This document shows positions 23,784 through 31,890 of a stretch of 64,000 bases of DNA, one piece after another. This DNA comes from an uncultured Lachnospiraceae bacterium. GTDB taxonomy: Bacteria; Bacillota; Clostridia; Lachnospirales; Lachnospiraceae. A model generated the notes under the pieces. It was not told the origin of the DNA. It saw only the letters and a program-made list of their open reading frames with translations, and ran no database searches. The DNA lies in the NCBI GenBank assembly GCA_910579935.1, contig CAJTVQ010000012.1, forward strand, positions 1-64,000. Reading direction: 5' to 3'. Made by a program: the position numbers and the translations under genes. Positions within the stretch are counted from its first letter, which is position 1, and each line of letters starts with the position of its first letter.

Positions 23784-25490
23784 TCAATCCGCTTTTTCCA
23801 TCATGATATTTAGTTCATCATTTCTGCCTATCAGTTCATCATATTCCCCTATATCAGCAACGATGCCTTCCTTCAGTACGACAATCCGATCCACCTTGCT
23901 CAGTATTTCTTTCTTATGCGTTATTACTATTACGGTTTTTTCTTTCAGCCTCGTATTCAGCAGTCCATTGATCTGCTGTTCCGAATAAGCATCCGTGTTT
24001 GAAGTGGCCTCATCAAATATAATAATCGGCTTATCATGTATCAATGCCCTTGCAAGAGCTATCTTCTGCTTCTGTCCGCCGGAAAGCATCGCCCCATTTT
24101 GTCCTACCACATAGTCTAAAGATACCTCTTTTATGAAATCTTCCAATCCGCTGTCCCGGCAGGCCGTTTCGATCACAGCATCGTCCACCGTCTTATACAG
24201 ACAGATATTATTTCTTATGGTGTCATTAAAAAGGTATATCTGCTGACTCACCACAGATACCATATTTCGGTATTCCGTCAGTGACGGTTCTGAGATATCC
24301 TCTTCCCCCAACAGTATCCTTCCACCTGCCGGCTCATACATTCTGGTTAGAAGGTTGATGATGGTTGTCTTTCCTGAACCATTGCGCCCGATCACAGCCG
24401 TCTTCCTTCCTTTTTCAAACAAAATGTCAACATCCTTTAAAATATATTTATCTTTCTCATACGCAAAAGAAACCCGTTCCAATTTCAGATCATCCAGACA
24501 CAGAGCCGTACATTTTCCGCCATCTGTTTCTTCCTCTAAATCCATAAATGCATAGTACCTTTTCGTCGACGGAATAATCCCTGATAAAAGGTATCCTATG
24601 TTAAGGATGGCAGAAATCGGTCCCGTAACATAAGCGCTGTATGTAATGAAAGCAAACACACTGCCTACCGAAAGCCGCATGTCAAATACCAGATTGGCGC
24701 CCAATATATATAATAGCGTGGAAAGAATCTGCACCATGACGCTGTCCAGGATCATATTCCACTGACTTAACATATTCATCTGCTTTTGTTTCTCTATCAT
24801 ATGAATCTGACGGCATACAAATTCCTCATGTTTTTTGCCAAGGACATTGAACAGCTTAACTTCCCGTACTCCTCCGACAGTATCCCCAAACCATTTCGCA
24901 TATTCCTGGCTGCTGCTTATAAAACCGTCCATGATCTGCTTCTGCTTCTTGGCAAAGTATTTCATCACAACGCACTTAACCGGTATAAACAGGAGCACCA
25001 ATATTGTCATTCTGATATCTATGATAAATAACCCAATCATACCTCCTGCCATGCTGAACGCCTGCGTAATCACAAAAAAAACGCTGCTGTCAGCAATAGA
25101 CGCCATCTGGCCAATATCTGTATTGATACTGTTCAGAGTCTCCGCATAATTGGTGTTATTGAAATAATTTACCCGCAGTTTCATTAGATGCGTAAAAGAC
25201 TGGTCCGAAAGGAAATACTGAATCTTAGCGGAAATATCCACACGTTTTTTTTCCTTGATCATATCTATAAGGGAATTTATGGCGTAGATTGCCATAGATG
25301 CCAAAACCAGCTCTATCAGCAATTTCTTATCGCCGCCGATAAAACCGTCGTCCATGACCCGTCTGCTGATCAGCGGAATGCAAAGGTTCAATCCTGTAGA
25401 AATGAACAGACAGCAGATTATCACAACTATTGTTTTCCGGTGTCTGTTCAATAATAGAAGTAATCTCTTTACAGCTTCTTTGTTATCCAT
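23784..25490 (-). CDS. ABC exporter (fused permease-ATPase)
   Basis: 568 residues from the ATG at 25490 (CGGAGG upstream). A six-helix exporter-type membrane domain covers about 1-310. The ATPase has Walker A GRNGSGKTT near 365, signature LSGGQKQK near 470 and Walker B IIIFDEA. There is no N-terminal C39 peptidase, unlike typical double-glycine bacteriocin exporters, so leader removal must be done by another protein. The overlapping subtilisin-like gene upstream is the obvious candidate. Predicted cargo: the matured Cys-rich peptides. Confidence 0.88.
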   Translation of the reverse strand: MDNKEAVKRLLLLLNRHRKTIVVIICCLFISTGLNLCIPLISRRVMDDGFIGGDKKLLIELVLASMAIYAINSLIDMIKEKKRVDISAKIQYFLSDQSFTHLMKLRVNYFNNTNYAETLNSINTDIGQMASIADSSVFFVITQAFSMAGGMIGLFIIDIRMTILVLLFIPVKCVVMKYFAKKQKQIMDGFISSSQEYAKWFGDTVGGVREVKLFNVLGKKHEEFVCRQIHMIEKQKQMNMLSQWNMILDSVMVQILSTLLYILGANLVFDMRLSVGSVFAFITYSAYVTGPISAILNIGYLLSGIIPSTKRYYAFMDLEEETDGGKCTALCLDDLKLERVSFAYEKDKYILKDVDILFEKGRKTAVIGRNGSGKTTIINLLTRMYEPAGGRILLGEEDISEPSLTEYRNMVSVVSQQIYLFNDTIRNNICLYKTVDDAVIETACRDSGLEDFIKEVSLDYVVGQNGAMLSGGQKQKIALARALIHDKPIIIFDEATSNTDAYSEQQINGLLNTRLKEKTVIVITHKKEILSKVDRIVVLKEGIVADIGEYDELIGRNDELNIMMEKAD

Positions 25491-26916
25491 CTTCATCCTC
25501 CGTCAGCTTTGTTTCTATGACATGATATATTTCCTCAACATCTTTCCTGTCAATCCATCCTGCTAATTTTTTCTCAACACTTTCTTCCTCAAAAGAAAAC
25601 TTAGCCAGAATATTTTCCTCCCCTTTGCAAAGGCTGATCTCCACATCACAATCAGGATATACTGTCAAAAATTTCTCTTTATCTTCTAATGGCATACACC
25701 ATATGACCAAATCACTTTGTTTATAAAAGACCTGGCTCTCTATAAAGTTCTTCCATTCATCATGGTCTGATACAGGCTCCGGCATATATTCTAATGCATA
25801 TAATATACTTTCCGGCTCCATTCCTATCGCATATGCATTATAACCATTATTAGCAAAAGCTTTCTTTAATTCAGTAAGTATATAAAAACTATCTATTGCG
25901 GCTTCGACTGCCAGTATTACCACCGGAACTTCCAGACCATTTCCCTGATAATGGTTATTTTTAATCTGTTTCTTCCTGGTTTCCCTGCTCCAAAAGAATC
26001 CCTGCACCTCTAAATTATGAATATCTTCTTTTCCGAGATATATTAAATTCTTATTCTTTATATCCAAGCTTTCCAGGTCTGCCACCGAAAAAGCTATTAC
26101 AGTCTCTGCTTCGCTCCGTATTTCATGAAACTCTCCCGAAACTGTTTCAAAGTAATACTCTGCCCGGCTCGTTTTCTCTCTGCCGGCTACATATGCCCTA
26201 TTAATCCAATCCGGTTCGTATATACCATCCATCATTTCAATATGGCTTTGTTCTTTTGCATATTTCTTCAATTTCTTTATATCAAATGTATTATCTTCCT
26301 TTAATTTATTGGCGATCAATGCACTTGCATATGGTGCGGCATAACTATTACTCAGCAATGTCTTTATTTCTTCATCACAAATTTTAACCGTGTGTTCGGA
26401 GGGCACAACCGTATCGATCCCCATCTGCATATAATCTTTGGAATAGCTTAAAGGACTGCCCGTTGTCGCTACACCGATCACATTCGTAAAACTGGCCGGA
26501 TATGACACAAAACCTGAATTGGCTGTTGCTGCTATAATGATCATTCCTTTGGCTGCATATTTATTGATCAGGGTTCTCAGTTTTTCACAATCTTTAAAGT
26601 CTGATGTTCCTAAACTTAAATTAACCAGACTTATTTGATTTTTAAAGCACCATTCCAATGCCGGATAAATGCTTTTAATTGAACCGCTTCCCTTTTCGTC
26701 CAAAATCCTTATACTGATCAGCCGGCAGTCCGGGCAATATTTCTCCAATATCATTGCACAATTTGTCCCATGTTGGGATTGCTGCCAATCTGTATTTTTT
26801 GTATCAGCTACGCAAACACCGTTTTCATCAACAGCAATGCTTTCTTCTATTCCTTTTTTTACAAAAACCTCATAAACACCATTATCTATAATTGCAACTC
26901 TGATACCTTTATCCAT
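25483..26916 (-). CDS. S8 subtilisin-like peptidase with TIGR04066-like C-terminal region
   Basis: About 477 residues from the ATG at 26916 (GAGGT upstream). Catalytic triad visible: Asp11 (VAIIDNGV), His49 (SQHGTNC), oxyanion Asn (ATANSG) and Ser in SNSYAAPYAS near 190. No signal peptide, so it is cytoplasmic, fitting leader removal before or during export. The last 180 residues (from VPVVILAVEAA) follow the same strand-helix pattern as the second half of the TIGR04066-like proteins (PIIAVCGIA..., NGY...IG, DLVIWCMP versus DVFIIGIP). I infer a shared domain. It overlaps the ABC exporter gene by 8 bases. Confidence 0.88.
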   Translation of the reverse strand: MDKGIRVAIIDNGVYEVFVKKGIEESIAVDENGVCVADTKNTDWQQSQHGTNCAMILEKYCPDCRLISIRILDEKGSGSIKSIYPALEWCFKNQISLVNLSLGTSDFKDCEKLRTLINKYAAKGMIIIAATANSGFVSYPASFTNVIGVATTGSPLSYSKDYMQMGIDTVVPSEHTVKICDEEIKTLLSNSYAAPYASALIANKLKEDNTFDIKKLKKYAKEQSHIEMMDGIYEPDWINRAYVAGREKTSRAEYYFETVSGEFHEIRSEAETVIAFSVADLESLDIKNKNLIYLGKEDIHNLEVQGFFWSRETRKKQIKNNHYQGNGLEVPVVILAVEAAIDSFYILTELKKAFANNGYNAYAIGMEPESILYALEYMPEPVSDHDEWKNFIESQVFYKQSDLVIWCMPLEDKEKFLTVYPDCDVEISLCKGEENILAKFSFEEESVEKKLAGWIDRKDVEEIYHVIETKLTEDEDG

Positions 26917-26924
26917 AATATACC

Positions 26925-27119
26925 TCAAAAAATCTGGTTGACATTATATGATGATAATTTTGTAATCATATTTTCATACATCTTATCCATATCAGCAGGA
27001 TTCATTAAATCATAAAGACCATCTACTTTCTGCTCATATTCTCTCTTTCCCAGTTTGATAAATTTCAGCCGCTCATGGATAAGTGATGTTGGATCAAGAA
27101 GTAAACGGATAGCCTTCAT
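26925..27119 (-). CDS. Small protein between precursor 2 and protease
   Basis: Up to 64 residues, soluble, helix-rich, ending SSYNVNQIF. The only upstream ATG (27119) lies in the loop of the hairpin after precursor 2 and has no ribosome binding site. Translation may depend on hairpin opening, or start later at an internal Met. It ends next to the protease start. I do not recognise it. A recognition helper for the protease is possible by position. Confidence 0.45.
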   Translation of the reverse strand: MKAIRLLLDPTSLIHERLKFIKLGKREYEQKVDGLYDLMNPADMDKMYENMITKLSSYNVNQIF

Positions 27120-27137
27120 TACTAAAGGCTATCCGTT
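27104..27137 (-). promoter_or_regulatory. Intercistronic hairpin after precursor 2
   Basis: AACGGATAGCCT pairs perfectly with AGGCTATCCGTT. It begins 7 bases after the precursor 2 stop. The start codon of the next small ORF lies in the loop. Confidence 0.75.
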
Positions 27138-27143
27138 AATGTG

Positions 27144-27332
27144 CTAACTCCAAAGAAGCAACTTGCTGTCATTCTGGATATTGTTCGCTGAATTCTGCGA
27201 ATAATCCACTGTTGCATCCGGATTAACTGTCGGATAAGGGCATGAACAAGCAGCATAGTACAGACAGCCACATGCATAAGAAACTAAGGTTCCTGACTCA
27301 TTAGCAAGTTTCTTTCCCAATACTTTTTTCAT
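27144..27332 (-). CDS. CLI_3235-like Cys-rich RiPP precursor 2
   Basis: 62 residues starting MKKVLGKKLANESGTLVSYA. It shares the LGKK leader with precursors 1 and 3. The core holds four cysteines (ACGCLYYAACSCPYP), followed by an Asn/Gln/Ser-rich Cys-free tail. Its start lies inside the end of the preceding carrier-related gene (32-base overlap) and has no own ribosome binding site, so translation is probably coupled. It has no dedicated maturase in its operon and must use CcpM from operon A or D. Confidence 0.82.
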   Translation of the reverse strand: MKKVLGKKLANESGTLVSYACGCLYYAACSCPYPTVNPDATVDYSQNSANNIQNDSKLLLWS

Positions 27333-27528
27333 ATCTACGTATGACTAATTTGACCAAATCTCTTGGATACAACCCTATGTTCGGAGAAAACAAGCTTTTC
27401 TTTGTATCAGTAACTTTCACACAAAAATGCTCATATACCAGATCATTTAGTCCCTGCAATATTTCCTGTTCTGACAACCCGTTTGGAAAGAGCCTATGCA
27501 GCAAGCTCAAATATATTTCACCCTGCAC
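27301..27528 (-). CDS. Acyl-carrier-related protein (copy 3)
   Basis: About 75 residues if begun at the GTG at 27528 (GGAG twelve bases upstream); a longer start at 27600 would run into agrD-2. The core IGLYPRDLVKLVIRRYEK corresponds to IGLQPRDLLTLFFELQRKYE in copy 1 and YLEPRSLVYLFMEVQQDY in copy 2, so it belongs to the same family. It is the most diverged copy. Its position between agrD-2 and precursor 2 ties quorum signal production to the peptide pathway. Confidence 0.65.
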   Translation of the reverse strand: MQGEIYLSLLHRLFPNGLSEQEILQGLNDLVYEHFCVKVTDTKKSLFSPNIGLYPRDLVKLVIRRYEKSIGKETC

Positions 27529-27548
27529 AATACTATTTGGCTCCGTTC

Positions 27549-27698
27549 TTAGTTTTCCTTTTTCTTCGGTCTTTTCGGCTGATGCCAAATTGCTGCACAC
27601 TCCGATGTTCTGCCGATCATAGTCTTTTCGACTTCATTCCGGGCAATTCTCTCCACTACCTTTAATGCCTTGTCTGTAATTTTTTCTGCATTTTTCAT
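27549..27698 (-). CDS. agrD: AgrD-like autoinducing peptide precursor (agr-2)
   Basis: 49 residues from the ATG at 27698 (AGGAGG upstream). Amphipathic N-terminal half (ITDKALKVVERIARNEVEK), a single Cys in TSECAAIW, then the basic tail HQPKRPKKKEN. By analogy with known AgrD peptides, the ring would close from the Cys to the Trp four residues on, before the HQPK tail. It overlaps agrB-2 by 4 bases. Confidence 0.85.
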   Translation of the reverse strand: MKNAEKITDKALKVVERIARNEVEKTMIGRTSECAAIWHQPKRPKKKEN

Positions 27699-28279
27699 TT
27701 TGCCTTTACCTCCTGCTTTATAATTTTTGCAAAACACATCAGGGCTGAACACAATATAATGGCTATTGACATATAACTTACATACAGCTGGTTCATTTTT
27801 AATGCAGTAAGGGCAACAATTACTCCGGCCTCAATCAGCACAAGCAATCTGGCGGCCTTTTTTATTTCCCGCAATTCATTTTCATCAAGATCCATATTCG
27901 GATGATTCACTGTTCCAATAACCTCAACAGTAAGCACTGCGCAAAGCAATAATACATACATAATATAGGATTTTTCCGAAAATACAGCTGCCACCTGAAC
28001 AACCCCGATATAAGTTATGATCGTCAATAGATAGCACTGCCAGAATTTATCGGCATGATAACCCCCGGTCCGTTTCCTCAGTGAAAGAAAAAATACCAAA
28101 AAAGCAACGGTCGGTAAGAACTGCCTAAAAATAATGCTGATAATCAGCATAGTCCCAACCGCAATGATACGTTCTGCCATAATGATCAAAACATACTCAT
28201 AATATTCTATGTTGTCTTTTTCGATCATCTTTTTTGCTTCCATCTGGTTTACTAATTTCAATACTATCTCTTCAACCAT
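27695..28279 (-). CDS. agrB: AgrB-like autoinducer processing protease (agr-2)
   Basis: 194 residues from the ATG at 28279, preceded by AAGGAGG. Multi-pass membrane protein with the catalytic motif RKRTGGYHADKFWQC (His and Cys). First gene of the operon agrB-agrD-carrier 3-precursor 2-small ORF-protease-exporter, driven by operator B about 60 bases upstream. Operator B means the signal genes themselves are under the same positive feedback as the peptides. Confidence 0.9.
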   Translation of the reverse strand: MVEEIVLKLVNQMEAKKMIEKDNIEYYEYVLIIMAERIIAVGTMLIISIIFRQFLPTVAFLVFFLSLRKRTGGYHADKFWQCYLLTIITYIGVVQVAAVFSEKSYIMYVLLLCAVLTVEVIGTVNHPNMDLDENELREIKKAARLLVLIEAGVIVALTALKMNQLYVSYMSIAIILCSALMCFAKIIKQEVKAK

Positions 28280-28302
28280 ATTTATATGCCCTCCTTGTAT
28301 AG

Positions 28303-28369
28303 AGTATATAGAAAATCGCAAACATATCAATATACTTTGCAGAAAATGGACACTTCAGAGCAGAAAATG
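28303..28369 (-). promoter_or_regulatory. agr-2 operator B and promoter
   Basis: TTGCAGAAAATG at 28337 and GAGCAGAAAATG at 28358 (21-bp period). Minus strand: proximal box, 6 bases, TTGATA, 16 bases, TATACT. Drives agrB-2 and six downstream genes. Confidence 0.8.
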
Positions 28370-28393
28370 GTACAAAAAGCATCCTGTACTTCC

Positions 28394-28429
28394 AAAAACA
28401 GGAAGAACATTTCTGCTCCTCCTGTTTTT
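28394..28429 (-). terminator. Terminator of operon C
   Basis: AAAAACAGGA pairs with TCCTGTTTTT. It follows the small membrane protein gene (stop 28494) and precedes operator B, so it isolates operon C from operon B. Confidence 0.75.
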
Positions 28430-28493
28430 GTATCTCCACTTTCTCTTCTGTGTTTCATTCTGTTTATCCCGCTTGTACGGGAATCTCGTTTTA

Positions 28494-28679
28494 CTATTCA
28501 CGCTCTAACGGGATAAATTCATGCTGCTCAACGCCATTACCATCCTGAACATGTATTTCCTCTGCCGGAAGACTGATATCATCCGATGCATTATTCGTTT
28601 TTACTAAAATAATAGCACCTGCTAAAAATATTACAACCAATATAATAACAATACCTACATTTTTTTTAATATAAAACAC
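28494..28679 (-). CDS. Small single-pass membrane protein
   Basis: 61 residues, probable GTG start with AGAGAG directly before it. One N-terminal membrane helix (VGIVIILVVIFLAGAIILV) and an acidic outer tail (EEIHVQDGNGVEQHEF). It follows the beta-rich protein at 28703 by 23 bases in operon C. Small anchored proteins next to bacteriocin genes often confer immunity, which is the most natural guess here. Confidence 0.6.
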   Translation of the reverse strand: MFYIKKNVGIVIILVVIFLAGAIILVKTNNASDDISLPAEEIHVQDGNGVEQHEFIPLERE

Positions 28680-28702
28680 CTCTCTTTTTTATAGAATAAT
28701 AA

Positions 28703-29095
28703 TTATGGCAGTGTATATGAGCCGCTATAATTTGCAGTCGTGTTAGAATTATTCTTAAATGCCATTGAATATTTTCCATTACCTGATACTGTTAAGACTC
28801 CATACCATCCGCTTGAACTTAATCCGCCGGCCGGCCAACCATACGTCTGTGTATTATGGTTATACAATCCAACATTGCTTGACACCTGTGGACTAATGGT
28901 TATATTCATACTTATTTCATCTCCGTCATTCAAATTATACTGATTAGACAAATATCCCTGGTGGTATCCCTCAAGCGAAAAACCTACATTTACTCCCGTT
29001 GATTTTACTAATTCATCAGGTGCAGGATTTGTTTCTGAATATGGAGTAAATACTGCCATTACTTCGCCGTTTATTTCCTCCTTTTCAACTCTCAT
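28703..29095 (-). CDS. Beta-rich small protein, first gene of operon C
   Basis: 130 residues from the ATG at 29095 (weak site), or 118 from the ATG at 29059. No signal peptide. Ser/Asn/Gly/Tyr-rich, probably all-beta, with VGLYNHNTQTYGWPAGG in the middle and the end NNSNTTANYSGSYTLP. The end resembles that of the secreted agr-1 protein at 12376 in style, suggesting a shared fold. Operator C lies upstream, so it should be a major quorum-induced product. Without a signal peptide it may be intracellular or leave through the ABC exporter. Confidence 0.65.
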   Translation of the reverse strand: MRVEKEEINGEVMAVFTPYSETNPAPDELVKSTGVNVGFSLEGYHQGYLSNQYNLNDGDEISMNITISPQVSSNVGLYNHNTQTYGWPAGGLSSSGWYGVLTVSGNGKYSMAFKNNSNTTANYSGSYTLP

Positions 29096-29134
29096 AATGA
29101 AAGCATCTTTAATTTTTTGAAATTTACATTTTTA

Positions 29135-29199
29135 TTATAGCTATAATAGCTTATTAATCAATAAGTCTGGCAGAATGTGGCTGCTTTTTGCAGAAAATG
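29135..29199 (-). promoter_or_regulatory. agr-2 operator C and promoter
   Basis: TGGCAGAATGTG at 29168 and TTGCAGAAAATG at 29188 (20-bp period). On the minus strand the proximal box is 27 bases from a perfect TATAAT at 29135-29140; the -35 is poor. Reads toward the gene at 29095. Confidence 0.75.
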
Positions 29200-29268
29200 A
29201 CAAGAATTATTTTTAGAAAGCAATTTAAAAAATATATTTATAATTCCGACATATAAGACGCTTCATTA

Positions 29269-30570
29269 TCACTCAGGAATCATGATTGAAAAGAAAAACT
29301 CCTGACCATCATCTTTAATAACATACGAGCCATCATACTTCTCAATAACTTCTATGATATTTTTAATTCCTACTCCGTGTTCCTCTGCGCTCACCAGTCT
29401 AGTAGATTTTATTTCTCCGTTTTCGTAAAGAACAGGACTATCGAATGTATTCCTAACCCCTATTTTTACCATGCCATCCTCAATAACAAACTTTAATTTC
29501 AATATTCTTCTGCTAATGTCGCATTTTTTACATGCTTCAATTGCATTATCCAACAGATTAGATAATATTGTAACTATATCTTCATCTTCGAGCCTCAGTC
29601 CCGACAGATCATTTATCCGCAGTACAAAGACAATCCCGTTTTCCCCTGCCTCCTGATACTTTGTGTTCAAAATCGCGTTGACTATTATGTTATTGGTATC
29701 AATGGCATCCAGCTCTTTATCCAGCCTGCTGTAAATTCCCTTTACATACTCCTCTAATTTGGAAATTTGGTTTTTTTTCACTAAAGCTTCAATACAGGAT
29801 ATCTGATTTTTATACTCATGAGTCTTCTTTTTCTGTTTATCAAAATTCTCCGAAATGGAACGGTACATTTGTGCCTGGTTTTTAGCCTGAAGCCGGAAAA
29901 TCTTGTCTTCATATAGCTGTGTTTCCCTATCTACTATATCGTTGATCAAATAGAATACCACTATATTCATTCCGATCATTCCAAAGGAACTTATGAGCAG
30001 CAGCATGATCTGTTCAGGCGTTTCCACATTTCTGAAAGCCGAGATCATTGCCGCTATAATTATTATCGTAAATATCGGGAAAATAAGAAGTTTGAGCCAG
30101 TCTACATCAACAAGGATTTCCGTAGGCTTCTCCCTTAGCTTCCTTCCTATAATAAGAATGCACAAAAATACAATCGCTTTTCCGAGCAAGATAAGCAGAA
30201 CATTCTCTAAACTATACTGTTTCCTTACCGTTTCATTGACAAGACATAGTTCTATGCTGATAAAATAAGTTAAATAATCGATTGACAGTATCATTGCCTG
30301 ATGTAATAATGCCAATACAAATGATTTCTTAATACTTATCTTTATATGCCAGAACATAAGTATGGCAAATACTGAAGCCATCACAATCTGCTTTAGTATA
30401 AATAAATCTGACAACCCTCTTGCAGCTATAAACACACTGCATTCCAAAATAATCAGCTGTATAATGTTAATCCATCCCTTATAACGCAGCTTTCCAAATA
30501 TTTCAAAAAACATTTTACAGCAAAGCACTTCAAAAAATATTATCAATATTTCCGCCAACAGATCAGACAT
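29269..30570 (-). CDS. agrC: AgrC-like sensor histidine kinase (agr-2)
   Basis: 433 residues. About six membrane helices in the first 210 residues, a coiled linker, the phospho-acceptor region KKKTHEYKNQISCIEALVKK near 250, N-box SNLLDNAIEACKKC and G-box EHGVGIKNIIEVI near the end. Layout is that of HPK10 kinases that sense cyclic peptides. Its ATG starts right after the response regulator stop (TAGATG). Expected ligand: AgrD-2 product. Confidence 0.9.
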   Translation of the reverse strand: MSDLLAEILIIFFEVLCCKMFFEIFGKLRYKGWINIIQLIILECSVFIAARGLSDLFILKQIVMASVFAILMFWHIKISIKKSFVLALLHQAMILSIDYLTYFISIELCLVNETVRKQYSLENVLLILLGKAIVFLCILIIGRKLREKPTEILVDVDWLKLLIFPIFTIIIIAAMISAFRNVETPEQIMLLLISSFGMIGMNIVVFYLINDIVDRETQLYEDKIFRLQAKNQAQMYRSISENFDKQKKKTHEYKNQISCIEALVKKNQISKLEEYVKGIYSRLDKELDAIDTNNIIVNAILNTKYQEAGENGIVFVLRINDLSGLRLEDEDIVTILSNLLDNAIEACKKCDISRRILKLKFVIEDGMVKIGVRNTFDSPVLYENGEIKSTRLVSAEEHGVGIKNIIEVIEKYDGSYVIKDDGQEFFFSIMIPE

Positions 30571-31296
30571 CTAAACTTCTCCCTGATACGATATAAACTG
30601 TTCCTTAACATATGTATACCTTGCCTTTGGTATAATCAGTTCAACCCCATTTGTCAATACTACCTTATACCTTACAACATTCTTAATATGCTTAATATTT
30701 ACAAGATAACTCTGATGTATCCTTATAAAATCATTTACCTCCAGTTTCTCTTCTAAGGCATTCAGCGTCTCATACATGGTATAAATTTTCATGTCATCCT
30801 CCATAATGTGAAATTCCAGCTTATGCAGGTTGCTTTCAATATACAATAGTCTTTCCAGCGATACTTCTTTTGTACCTTCCTTAAAATCAAACACCCTTTT
30901 TGCAATGGAATAATTTAGTTTATCCATAAGGGCATCCACACATTCATTAACCGTACCCGGAAAATTTACCTTGTTTTTTAGCAAATACCGGACAGCATCT
31001 AACCGATACCCTTCCAAAGAATAATTCACATACGCAGTCACAAATACAATAAACACTTCCCTGCTTATTTCTCTGATCTTCTCTGCCGCCTTAATGCCGT
31101 CAACCTTCTCCATGTTAATATCCAAAAATACGGCGGTATACTTTACTACCTCAATCCCCAATTCTACCAATGCCTCACCAGAGCCATATATATCTATTTC
31201 AAAAACAAGACCTTTCTCCGTCATATAACCAGAAATCAGTTCTTTTAAGTCTTCCGCAAAGAAAATTTCATCATCACATATGGCAATCCTGAACAT
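30571..31296 (-). CDS. agrA: AgrA-like LytTR response regulator (agr-2)
   Basis: 241 residues. Receiver start IAICDDEIFFAEDL with VFLDINM acceptor site, and a C-terminal LytTR domain (LLYIESNLHKLEFHI, FIRIHQSYLVNIKHI). It should bind the TTGCAGAAAATG-type direct repeats at 23700, 28337, 29168 and 34783, all within 8 kb. No such repeat was found before its own gene, so agrA-agrC is probably constitutive and the feedback acts through agrB-agrD. Confidence 0.9.
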   Translation of the reverse strand: MFRIAICDDEIFFAEDLKELISGYMTEKGLVFEIDIYGSGEALVELGIEVVKYTAVFLDINMEKVDGIKAAEKIREISREVFIVFVTAYVNYSLEGYRLDAVRYLLKNKVNFPGTVNECVDALMDKLNYSIAKRVFDFKEGTKEVSLERLLYIESNLHKLEFHIMEDDMKIYTMYETLNALEEKLEVNDFIRIHQSYLVNIKHIKNVVRYKVVLTNGVELIIPKARYTYVKEQFISYQGEV

Positions 31297-31503
31297 TCAT
31301 TCAATTCCCCTTTCCAAGAATTTTATAGTAGCCCGTTCTCGGTATTCCACACTCTTCCTGCTTTGTATTTCGACATATCTTACTTAAAACCTTAATGTTA
31401 GTCTGTGTTTGTGATATGCAATGCAATATATTATCCACGGAAATCAATTTTCAGTTTCTGCCTGCCGTCCTGCTGCCCGGATATAAATCTCTTATATTAA
31501 AAC
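31297..31503. other. Intergenic, dispersed repeat
   Basis: No gene. A CAGTTTCTGCCTGCCGTCC repeat at about 31450 matches copies near 49628 and, less well, 7190 and 42320. Confidence 0.4.
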
Positions 31504-31542
31504 AAAAAAGACCAGACTGCAATTATAATCTGATGCCTGGTC
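31504..31542 (-). terminator. Intrinsic terminator of operon D
   Basis: On the minus strand GACCAG pairs with CTGGTC, with further pairing inside, followed by six Ts. It lies about 80 bases past the last gene of operon D. Confidence 0.75.
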
Positions 31543-31621
31543 CGTTTCCTCCAATATATTTGTCTTCAAAATATTAACCTCATCATCTTCAGCAACATCA
31601 GTCCGTCAGTCATGTACAAAA

Positions 31622-31879
31622 TCAGACTTCTTTATCTAAACAACTTAATATTATTGACGAGATACCATTTATCGTTGCAAACTGCTGATTTATTAACTGT
31701 TCTTCAGGAATATCAATATTATAATCCTGCTGTACTTCCATAAACAGATATACTAAACTTCTCGGTTCCAGATAATACGGTTTGCCAAGCACATTTACAT
31801 CATCTTCTGCAATTTCTTTATTTGCTATTTTTAATATTTTAGAACGTATATCCTGTTTTGTTTTTTCTATCTCTGCCAT
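31622..31879 (-). CDS. Acyl-carrier-related protein (copy 2)
   Basis: 85 residues, start set by GGGGGAG. Core YYLEPRSLVYLFMEVQQDYNI aligns with copy 1. No DSL-type phosphopantetheine site is evident, as in copy 1. Last gene of operon D (precursor 3-ccpM 2-TIGR04066-like 2-this gene), mirroring the order in operon A. Confidence 0.78.
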   Translation of the reverse strand: MAEIEKTKQDIRSKILKIANKEIAEDDVNVLGKPYYLEPRSLVYLFMEVQQDYNIDIPEEQLINQQFATINGISSIILSCLDKEV

Positions 31880-31890
31880 ATACTCCCCCT

